DNA from: Muribaculaceae bacterium
GTDB lineage: Bacteria; Bacteroidota; Bacteroidia; Bacteroidales; Muribaculaceae
Assembly (NCBI GenBank): GCA_009775365.1
Contig: VSPM01000025.1
Location: forward strand, 1 to 42,922
Reading direction: 5' to 3'
Length of the DNA stretch: 42,922 nt
In this document: one piece after another, positions 33,565 to 40,138 of the stretch
How positions within the stretch are numbered: position 1 is the first letter of the stretch
Layout: every line of letters begins with the position of its first letter
The notes under the pieces: model-generated
What the model saw: the letters and a program-made list of their open reading frames with translations, nothing else
What the model was told of the DNA's origin: nothing
Databases searched by the model: none
Translations under genes and position numbers: made by a program

Positions 33565-34274
33565 ATTTCGGAATAATTGCCGCCGGCCAGGGGTCGCGGC
33601 TTGTGCAGGAGGGGGTAGGATTCCCGAAACCTTTGGTGCGTATCGACGGGTCGCCCATGATTGGCCGGCTTATCGACATCTTTGTGAGGTGTGGCGCTGA
33701 ATCGGTGAGCGTGATTGTGAATGAAGAGATGACAGAAGTGGCCGGCTTCCTTCGGGCTCTTGCCCCGCAGCTACCTTGCCCGCTTCATCTTGTGGTGAAA
33801 ACCACTCCAACTTCCATGCACAGTTTCTACGAGCTGTCGAAAGTGATGGAGGGTAAGGGGCGTTTCATCATAACTACGGTCGACACTATTTTCCGTGAGC
33901 GGGATTTTGCAAAATATGTGGAGGCATATGAGAATGCTCCCGAAGACATAGACGGGATGATGGCTGTCACCTCGTTTATTGACGACGAGAAGCCTCTCTA
34001 TGTGGCCACCGATGAGGATGGCAGGATAGCCGGTTTTCTTGATTCTCCTGCAGAGGGCGTGAGATATGTGAGCGGAGGCGTCTATGGCCTTTCGGGCAGT
34101 TCCATCCCGGTGTTGAGGAGGTGTCTTGACGAAGGCGTGGGCAGGATGCGCAATTATCAGCGTGCTCTCGTGAGCGACGGGCTTTGGCTGATGGCTTACG
34201 ATATGAACAAGATAGTGGATGTAGACCATGCCTCCGACATTGCCTCAGCCGAGGCTTTTCTGAAATCGGAATAA
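33561..34274 (+). CDS. Sugar/inositol-phosphate nucleotidyltransferase
   Basis: A 237-residue GT-A-fold nucleotidyltransferase. The nucleotide-binding loop is IIAAGQGSRL with FPKPLVRIDGSPMIGRLI at residues 4-40. A metal Asp lies in TTVDTIFRERD (about 111), and a second in IVDVDHASDIASA near the C-terminus. Enzymes of this type join NTP and a phosphorylated alcohol to make an NDP-activated group. Between pdxA and the CDP-alcohol transferase, and given the inositol-phosphate synthase downstream, the best inference is a cytidylyltransferase that makes CDP-inositol. The exact substrate cannot be read from the sequence. It overlaps pdxA by 4 bp. Confidence 0.8.
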   Translation: MNFGIIAAGQGSRLVQEGVGFPKPLVRIDGSPMIGRLIDIFVRCGAESVSVIVNEEMTEVAGFLRALAPQLPCPLHLVVKTTPTSMHSFYELSKVMEGKGRFIITTVDTIFRERDFAKYVEAYENAPEDIDGMMAVTSFIDDEKPLYVATDEDGRIAGFLDSPAEGVRYVSGGVYGLSGSSIPVLRRCLDEGVGRMRNYQRALVSDGLWLMAYDMNKIVDVDHASDIASAEAFLKSE

Positions 34275-34293
34275 AATATTGAAAATATAACCC

Positions 34294-35178
34294 ATGGCGG
34301 ATATAAAGATAGCGGGGGTGATGAGAGCCGGAGCCTATTCCCCCAACCACATCGGAAACGACGCGGCGATTTTTAATGCCGCGGCCGAGCAGCTGCGCAA
34401 GCGCGGCTGTGAAGTCAACGTTTATAGCGAAGATAAATTCCAGGCTTCCGACATTGAGGAGCCTGTAATTCTCAATATGTGTCGCGAGCAGGCGTCGATT
34501 GCCAAACTCCAGGCCCTTGAAGAGGAGGGGAAGCTTGTGATAAATTCAGGATTCGGCATAGAGAACTGCACCCGCGAGCGCATGACCCGCATTTTGCTCG
34601 GCAACAAGGTGCCTTATCCCGACAGCCTTATTGTCAACACTAACGAGTCGGTGGTTGACGATCTTCGGAAGGCCGGTTTCTCCTCATGCTGGATCAAGCG
34701 AGGCGATTTTCACGCTATGCACAAGGAAGACGTGAGCTATTGCCGTCATCCCGAGGAGGCGCAGGAGGTGCTTCACGAATATTTCTACAGAGGAATAAAG
34801 AGGGCGGTCATCAACCGCCATCTTGTGGGCGACCTTATAAAGTTTTATGGCGTGAGCGGCCAGCCGTTTTTCTATTGGTTCTATCCTTTCGACGAGGGTC
34901 ATAGCAAATATGGCCACGAGGCGGTGAACGGCAAAAGCCGTGGCCTGCATTTCGACGAGGATAAACTCAAAGAGATGTGCCAGGCGGCTTCCGACATACT
35001 CGATGTGAAGATCTATGGCGGCGACTGCATTGTCGGTGCCGACGGGACTGTGAGGATAATCGACTTCAACGACTGGCCAAGTTTCGCCCCGTGTCGGCAG
35101 GATGCAGCCCCCTACATTGCCAAATGTGTGCTTTCGGCCATCAAGGCATGGCGAAAGAAAGATGCTGATAAAAACTGA
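34294..35178 (+). CDS. ATP-grasp enzyme in the inositol-lipid locus
   Basis: A 294-residue ATP-grasp protein of the RimK/glutathione-synthetase/ITPK-like shape. The N-terminal domain (about 1-95) holds KIAGVMRAGAYSPNHIGNDAAIF. An ATP-binding lysine candidate sits in CWIKRGDFHAMHKEDV (about 130-145). The large domain continues with RHLVGDLIKFYGVSGQPFFYWFY. Metal-binding acids are at the end in GGDCIVGADGTVRIIDFNDWPSF, with DFNDWPSF standing for the usual DxNxxP motif. ATP-grasp enzymes either ligate an amine to a carboxylate or phosphorylate, as inositol-phosphate kinases of the ITPK family do. Its position 19 bp after the nucleotidyltransferase and 9 bp before the phosphatidyltransferase ties it to the lipid pathway. 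Its step is unknown. Confidence 0.82.
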   Translation: MADIKIAGVMRAGAYSPNHIGNDAAIFNAAAEQLRKRGCEVNVYSEDKFQASDIEEPVILNMCREQASIAKLQALEEEGKLVINSGFGIENCTRERMTRILLGNKVPYPDSLIVNTNESVVDDLRKAGFSSCWIKRGDFHAMHKEDVSYCRHPEEAQEVLHEYFYRGIKRAVINRHLVGDLIKFYGVSGQPFFYWFYPFDEGHSKYGHEAVNGKSRGLHFDEDKLKEMCQAASDILDVKIYGGDCIVGADGTVRIIDFNDWPSFAPCRQDAAPYIAKCVLSAIKAWRKKDADKN

Positions 35179-35187
35179 TAGCGGAAC

Positions 35188-36129
35188 ATGGATAATTTGG
35201 AAAAAGGAAATTCGTCATATAAGGATTCTCTGAAGTCGATGGACACGGAGGAGACTTTCGACCTCATATTTTACCGGCCCATCGGCTATAGGTGGGCTTT
35301 GCTGGCAAAGAAACTCGGCATCACGCCTAATGCCATCACGATAGCCTCTATCTTTCTTGGGGTGGGGGCCGGCGTGGCTTTCTATTTTGACAATATCTGG
35401 ATAAATGTTATCGGGGTTGTGCTTCTGATGTGGGCCGATTCTTTCGACAGCGCCGACGGCCAGCTTGCGCGCATGACCAAGCAGTATTCACGCATAGGCC
35501 GAATTCTTGACGGGCTTAGCGGCGACCTTTGGTTTATTGCCATCTATGTGGCGATATGTCTGCGCGAGAATGTCACGAGTGATTTTTTCAGCGCTCATCA
35601 CTGGGTGATATGGGTGATGGCTGTGGTGACAGGTTTTTTCCATGCCACTCAGGCAGCCATGGCCGACTATTACCGTCAGTTCCATCTTTTCTTCCTGAAG
35701 GGTAAAGAGGGAAGCGAGCTCGACACTGCCTCTGTGCTCCGGGAGCGCTTTCATCAGCTTTCTTGGAAAAAAGATTTCTGGAGCAAGCTCACTCTTGCTT
35801 TCTACACCAACTACACTGTGGGGCAGGAGAAGCGCACCCCGTGGATGCAGAGGCTTCGCAGTGTCTTGAAGGAGAAATACGGACAGGACATTCCGCAAAG
35901 CTTCCGCGACGCGTTCCGCGAGAAGAGCAAGCCTCTGATGAAATACACCAATATTCTCTCTTTCAATACGAGAAGTTTCGCCCTTTTTGCCGCAATACTG
36001 ATTTTCCGTATGCCTTGGCTTTATTTTGCGTTCGAACTCACGGTGCTCAATATCGTTTTAGTATATATGATGTGTCGCCACGAAAAGATATGCAAAAGCT
36101 TTGTGAGACAGTTGCAGAGGGAGGGCTGA
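35188..36129 (+). CDS. CDP-alcohol phosphatidyltransferase (phosphoinositol lipid synthase)
   Basis: A 313-residue inner-membrane enzyme with about six helices. The family motif is visible at about residues 84-112 as FDSADGQLAR, eight residues, then GRILD and GLSGD. It matches DxxDGxxARx8GxxxD, but the last Asp follows after four residues instead of three. The N-terminus has the amphipathic entry helix and LGITPNAITIASI, typical of the family. Such enzymes displace CMP from a CDP-activated lipid or alcohol. With inositol-phosphate synthase in the locus, the product should be a phosphoinositol lipid or its phosphate. A long cytosolic loop at about 170-255 is larger than in minimal members. Confidence 0.87.
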   Translation: MDNLEKGNSSYKDSLKSMDTEETFDLIFYRPIGYRWALLAKKLGITPNAITIASIFLGVGAGVAFYFDNIWINVIGVVLLMWADSFDSADGQLARMTKQYSRIGRILDGLSGDLWFIAIYVAICLRENVTSDFFSAHHWVIWVMAVVTGFFHATQAAMADYYRQFHLFFLKGKEGSELDTASVLRERFHQLSWKKDFWSKLTLAFYTNYTVGQEKRTPWMQRLRSVLKEKYGQDIPQSFRDAFREKSKPLMKYTNILSFNTRSFALFAAILIFRMPWLYFAFELTVLNIVLVYMMCRHEKICKSFVRQLQREG

Positions 36130-36172
36130 GACCGGCCGCTCACCCCTGCTTCGGAATCCGGGCGACACGGCG

Positions 36173-36212
36173 GGCGTGAGTTTCCTTATAACTGGCGTGA
36201 GTTTCCTTATAA
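36173..36212. repeat. Tandem 21-bp direct repeat
   Basis: GGCGTGAGTTTCCTTATAA occurs at 36173-36191 and again at 36194-36212, period 21 bp, in the 96-bp gap between the phosphatidyltransferase and the HAD gene. It ends about 14 bp before the HAD start codon. It could be a two-site operator or a simple tandem duplication. Confidence 0.8.
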
Positions 36213-36225
36213 ATAATATAATGTT

Positions 36226-36951
36226 ATGAATGTAGACGTAAGTAAGATAAAAGGTATCATATTCGACTATGGCGGCACCCTTGACACCGGAGGCGACCAT
36301 TGGAGCGAGGTGATATGGGATGCGTGGCAGCAGGCCGGGGTTGCGGCCGACAAGGCAGAGTTCCGTGAGGTGTATGTGTATGCAGAGCGTGAGCTGGCTC
36401 GCACGCTTCATATCCTTCCCCACCATAATTTTCATGACCTTCTCGACATCAAGATGCAGATAGAACTTCAGCGCCTTTCCGAGCTTGGTCATTTCCCGGC
36501 GTCGCAAGTGGAAGATATGGCCAAGAAAGTGGCGCTGATATGTTATGACTCTGCTAAGGCGTCGGTGGAGAATGCCAAGCCGGTGCTCGAAGCCTTGTCG
36601 AAAAAATACCCGATGGTTCTTGTGTCGAATTTCTATGGCAATGTAGAGACAGTGTTAAAAGATTTCGGCATCGACAAATATTTCAAGAAGGTTATTGAGA
36701 GCGCTGTTGTGGGTGTTCGCAAGCCTGACCCCAAGATTTTTACTCTCGGTGTGGAGGCTTTGGGCCTGAAGCCTGAGGAGGTGCTTGTGTTTGGCGACAG
36801 TTATTCAAAAGACATTGTCCCGGCAGAGAAAGCCGGCTGCCAGGTGATGTGGCTGAAGGGTAAGGGCTGGACTGCAGAGGAAGACGCCACTATGCACCCC
36901 AACATCATCGGAAGCCTCGATGAAGCTCTCGACTTCATAGAAGGAGCCTGA
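36226..36951 (+). CDS. HAD-family phosphatase in the inositol-lipid locus
   Basis: A 241-residue haloacid-dehalogenase-fold hydrolase. Motif I is IIFDYGGTLDT (nucleophile Asp near residue 13), where the usual second Asp (DxD) is Gly. An alpha-helical cap follows (residues 20-115). Motif II is MVLVSNFYG (about 129), the motif III Lys lies in GVRKPDPKIF (about 166), and motif IV is VLVFGDSYSKDIVPAEKAG (about 186). Some HAD phosphatases such as YihX also have a non-acidic residue at this spot, so activity is still possible. The likely job is removal of phosphate from phosphatidylinositol phosphate or from inositol phosphate. A 21-bp tandem repeat precedes it. Confidence 0.85.
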   Translation: MNVDVSKIKGIIFDYGGTLDTGGDHWSEVIWDAWQQAGVAADKAEFREVYVYAERELARTLHILPHHNFHDLLDIKMQIELQRLSELGHFPASQVEDMAKKVALICYDSAKASVENAKPVLEALSKKYPMVLVSNFYGNVETVLKDFGIDKYFKKVIESAVVGVRKPDPKIFTLGVEALGLKPEEVLVFGDSYSKDIVPAEKAGCQVMWLKGKGWTAEEDATMHPNIIGSLDEALDFIEGA

Positions 36952-37042
36952 TATAAGGGATTGCCCGGTATATTCAAGAATGTCGGCAATCTCTCGGCGT
37001 GTTTAGCAAATGCCTTCATTTGTATGATTGGCAAATGCTATA

Positions 37043-37073
37043 AAAGTGTCCATTGTGAATGGATGCTTTTTTT
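37043..37073 (+). terminator. Terminator after the HAD gene
   Basis: TCCATT (37049-37054) pairs with AATGGA (37058-37063) with a GTG loop, with weak AAAG/CTTT extension and a run of seven Ts. It separates the core lipid genes from the AT-rich lipoprotein gene. Confidence 0.7.
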
Positions 37074-37182
37074 ATAATATATAATAAATTATTTAAAAAA
37101 AAGTTATTAAAGTATATTGTAATGCGATTTGTATGTATTGCTGATTTTGTAATAGATAATAACCATTTTAAATGTTTTAAAT

Positions 37183-37839
37183 ATGAGAGCAAAACATTTG
37201 ATTTTGACGATGTCATTTATGGCATTACTTTTTGCGGGATGTTCAACTGGAGAATATGATGAGCCGGATACCCGAGTGCCGAAAGTGCAAGAGCCGGAGG
37301 TGTCTTATACAAGAGGTTTCTATTATAAAGGAAATATAACTTTGTTTAAGGCAAATACTGACGAGAAGATATATAGTATATCAGGCATTCTCATGCTTCC
37401 TGACACATACGGATATAATATGGCGATTCCTCTTCCTGCAGACGAATGTGACTTGAATGTAAGGATGGGGAAGGGAACAATTATTGAGAAAGGGTCTGTG
37501 AGATACACATTAGGAGATGAAGAACTAATAGGAGATATGCCGGATGAAGGCACAAATGAATATTTCAATGGTTTGTCAATAACAAGGACAGATGAAGAAT
37601 CTTTTGTGGTTCATATTAATCCTGGCAGACTCAGGGATTACTCAGATGTGAGAATAATGATGACCCCTATTCCGTTTATGGCATACATAGATTCTGACGA
37701 TCCTACGGTTCCTCAGCCTGGTAAATTTGAGAATCCGGAAGATTTTGGATTACCAACTGAGATTGGTCTTCAGTTATTCCCTTATACATTTCAGGACTTC
37801 TACAGACCTTTGATGCAGTATCATCTTGTGGAGTATTGA
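37183..37839 (+). CDS. Hypothetical lipoprotein, AT-rich
   Basis: A 218-residue lipoprotein of unknown function. Residues 1-20 are a clear signal with lipobox (ILTMSFMALLFAGC), and an acidic residue region after the Cys fits surface or outer-membrane sorting in Bacteroidetes. The mature part is beta-rich with no motif I recognise. It ends with an aromatic stretch (LFPYTFQDFYRPLMQYHLVEY). Base and codon use are much more AT-rich than in the genes on either side. It has terminators before (37043-37073) and after (37902-37929). It looks like an accessory gene inserted between the phosphatase and inositol-phosphate synthase genes. Confidence 0.75.
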   Translation: MRAKHLILTMSFMALLFAGCSTGEYDEPDTRVPKVQEPEVSYTRGFYYKGNITLFKANTDEKIYSISGILMLPDTYGYNMAIPLPADECDLNVRMGKGTIIEKGSVRYTLGDEELIGDMPDEGTNEYFNGLSITRTDEESFVVHINPGRLRDYSDVRIMMTPIPFMAYIDSDDPTVPQPGKFENPEDFGLPTEIGLQLFPYTFQDFYRPLMQYHLVEY

Positions 37840-37901
37840 AACTAAGTTTCACGTAAGCCGTAAGATGAGTTTAAGAAGGGTGTGCAAATATTGAGAATGT
37901 T

Positions 37902-37935
37902 AAAAATAGGCCAATTTTGGCCTATTTTTATTGGT
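37902..37935 (+). terminator. Terminator after the lipoprotein gene
   Basis: AAAAATAGGCC (37902-37912) pairs perfectly with GGCCTATTTTT (37919-37929) with a 6-nt loop. The T-run is part of the stem and its continuation. It works in both directions. Confidence 0.85.
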
Positions 37936-38059
37936 TTGCCTTATTAACATAAATTTAAATTATTTTGGCTAATAGTTTTTGTATTAACATTTGTTTGCTA
38001 AAATAGTATGTTGTTAAGAATATTTAAGAATTGAGATGATGCGATTTTTACAAAAAAAA

Positions 38060-38090
38060 TTTGTGGAGTGCGAAAATGGAGGTAATTTTA
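38060..38090 (+). promoter_or_regulatory. Promoter of inositol-phosphate synthase
   Basis: TTTG at 38060-38063 and TAATTTTA at 38083-38090, 19 bp apart; the last base differs from the TANNTTTG consensus. The implied start near 38094 gives a leader of about 145 nt. Confidence 0.55.
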
Positions 38091-38111
38091 CGGCGCAATT
38101 CAAAAAGGTGT

Positions 38112-38183
38112 AGGCGCTCTTCGCAAAGTGGAGCGCTTTTTGCCCTGTGAAATAAAGATGCGGAAGGCCGGCCATGCGCCGGC
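38112..38183 (+). promoter_or_regulatory. Two hairpins in the inositol-phosphate synthase leader
   Basis: Hairpin 1 pairs AGGCGCTC (38112-38119) with GAGCGCTT (38131-38138) and is followed by TTT, a terminator-like form. Hairpin 2 pairs GCCGGC (38167-38172) with GCCGGC (38178-38183) around CATGC. Both lie between the promoter and the ATG at 38238, so they may control expression. Confidence 0.55.
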
Positions 38184-38237
38184 AGCCGTAAAACTCTAAA
38201 ACTGATAAAAACAAAACTTAAACTGATAACAGACATT

Positions 38238-39566
38238 ATGGCAACACAGAAAGCAGAAGCTCCCAAGGGAAAACTTGGTGTGCTTGTAGTAGGACTCGGC
38301 GCCGTGACATCAACATTCATGACAGGTGTGCTCATGACCCGCAAAGGTCTTGCAAAGCCTGTAGGCTCAATGACCCAGTATGACAAGATTCGCGTAGGCA
38401 GCGGCGAGAACGAGAAGTATCTCCACTATAAGGACATCGTGCCCTTGGCAGATCTCAACGACATTGTGTTTGGCGCATGGGACGTTTACCCCGCCAACGC
38501 CTTCGAATCTGCTGTGAACGCAGAGGTGCTCAAGGCTAAAGACATTCTCCCCGTAGAGGATGAGCTCAAAGCCATCAAGCCCATGAAGGCTGCCTTCGAC
38601 CATAATTATGCAAAGCGTCTCGACGGCGACAACGTGAAAGAATGCAAAGACCGCTGGGACATGACCGAGCAGATTCGCGAAGACATCCGCAACTTCAAGA
38701 AGGAGACAGGCGTAGAGCGCGTGGTTGTGCTCTGGGCTGCTTCAACTGAGGTTTATGTGCCGGTAGACGAAGAGGTTCACGGTTCTCTTGCAGCTCTTGA
38801 AAAAGCAATGAAGGCTGACGACAGAGACCGCATCGCTCCTTCAATGTGCTACGCTTATGCAGCGCTTTCAGAGGGCTGCCCCTTCATCATGGGCGCTCCT
38901 AACACCACTGTTGACATCCCTGCTATGTGGGAGCTCGCAGAGAAGACCAAGATGCCTATCGCCGGCAAGGACTTCAAGACAGGCCAGACTCTCGTGAAGT
39001 CAGGCTTCGCCCCCATCATCGGCACCCGCTGCCTCGGCCTTGCAGGCTGGTTCTCAACCAATATTCTCGGCAACCGCGACGGCCTTGTGCTTGACGAGCC
39101 CGCAAACTTCCGCACAAAAGAGGTGAGCAAGCTTTCAACACTCGAAAGCATCCTCGTGCCCGAAGAGCAGCCCGACCTCTATGGCCACGGCAATGATGAA
39201 GACACCCAGTATTATCACAAGGTGCGCATCAACTACTATCCCCCGCGCAACGACAACAAGGAGGGCTGGGACAACATCGACATTTTCGGCTGGATGGGCT
39301 ATCCCATGCAGATAAAGATCAACTTCCTCTGCCGCGACTCTATCCTTGCAGCTCCTCTCTGCCTTGACCTCGTGCTTCTGAGCGACCTCGCCCAGCGTGC
39401 AGGCCGCTTCGGCATACAGCGCTTCCTCAGCTTCTTCCTCAAGAGCCCGATGCACGACTACACTAAGGACGAAGTGCCTGTGAACCACCTCTTCCAGCAG
39501 TATGTTATGCTCAAGAACGCCATCCGCGAGATGGGCGGCTACGAGGCTGACGAAAAGATTGACTGA
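38238..39566 (+). CDS. Myo-inositol-phosphate synthase
   Basis: A 442-residue NAD-dependent isomerase that turns glucose-6-phosphate into inositol-3-phosphate. The Rossmann loop is VVGLGAVTSTFMTGV at residues 13-27. The catalytic/NAD region includes NAFESAVNAEVL and CPFIMGAPNTTVDIPAMWELAEKTKMPIAGKDFKTGQT at about 215-255, where GKDFKTGQT is the family signature (GxDxKSGQT), and NILGNRDG near 275. Length matches bacterial and archaeal members. It is the committed step for inositol lipids and completes the locus. It has its own promoter and a structured leader, so it can be regulated apart from the upstream lipid genes. Codon choice is strongly biased, which suggests high expression. Confidence 0.92.
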   Translation: MATQKAEAPKGKLGVLVVGLGAVTSTFMTGVLMTRKGLAKPVGSMTQYDKIRVGSGENEKYLHYKDIVPLADLNDIVFGAWDVYPANAFESAVNAEVLKAKDILPVEDELKAIKPMKAAFDHNYAKRLDGDNVKECKDRWDMTEQIREDIRNFKKETGVERVVVLWAASTEVYVPVDEEVHGSLAALEKAMKADDRDRIAPSMCYAYAALSEGCPFIMGAPNTTVDIPAMWELAEKTKMPIAGKDFKTGQTLVKSGFAPIIGTRCLGLAGWFSTNILGNRDGLVLDEPANFRTKEVSKLSTLESILVPEEQPDLYGHGNDEDTQYYHKVRINYYPPRNDNKEGWDNIDIFGWMGYPMQIKINFLCRDSILAAPLCLDLVLLSDLAQRAGRFGIQRFLSFFLKSPMHDYTKDEVPVNHLFQQYVMLKNAIREMGGYEADEKID

Positions 39567-39601
39567 TATCTGCCTTCTTTTTAGGTAATGAAAATATGAT
39601 T

Positions 39602-39676
39602 GGCTGCCGGTTGTCATGCCGGCAGCCATATTTTTCTAACGCAGGGAGCATATTTTATGCGCTCTGCGTTTGTTTT
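39602..39676 (+). terminator. Tandem terminators after inositol-phosphate synthase
   Basis: First hairpin: GGCTGCCGG (39602-39610) with CCGGCAGCC (39619-39627), then ATATTTTT. Second hairpin directly after: AACGCAG (39638-39644) with CTGCGTT (39664-39670) plus inner pairing, then TGTTTT. Two in a row suggests strict isolation of a strongly expressed gene. Confidence 0.8.
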
Positions 39677-40090
39677 GGTTTGCGGCAAGGGAGATTTTAT
39701 TAAAAAATTGCGATTAAATTTTTAAAAAAATTTGATTCCCTGTGCAGTAATTCCGAAATATGCGTATCATAATAGTAAACGGGTTGATTTCCTTGGAGAC
39801 TGTTAAACCTGAATCCTTGATTTCAACATTGGCCTCGCAGATGTGTGGCCCCGTATAAAGTTTTTTGGCTTTGCCAGACATAGAGAAGAGTGGCGCCTAT
39901 TACTTGTATAAACAGAGACTTGCCTATAAAGGCTTGCCATGTGATTCAACTGCAACTTAAATCACAATGCCGGGGGGGATCCTCTCCGGCTTACTTATTT
40001 TGTGAAAGGGTGGGATGTGTGTAATATGACATAAGGGTGAGTACGTTTCAAATTTTAGTCATATACTTAAATACTTCTGATAAAATTCAC
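39677..40090. other. Gene-free stretch between MIPS and the TPR regulator
   Basis: About 410 bp without a credible gene. It is AT-rich near 39700-39735 with long A and T runs. A G-run at 39970-39977 lies within a short CCGG-flanked segment. I see no RNA gene. The right end carries the TPR regulator promoter box at 40091-40098. Confidence 0.5.
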
Positions 40091-40098
40091 TAACTTTG
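40091..40098 (+). promoter_or_regulatory. Promoter box of the TPR regulator gene
   Basis: TAACTTTG is a perfect TANNTTTG box; no clear -33 element is seen. The implied start near 40102 allows either the GTG at 40118 or the ATG at 40139 as start codon. Confidence 0.55.
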
Positions 40099-40138
40099 CG
40101 GCGGAAAAGAACTGACTGTGCAACGTCTCATATCACAT

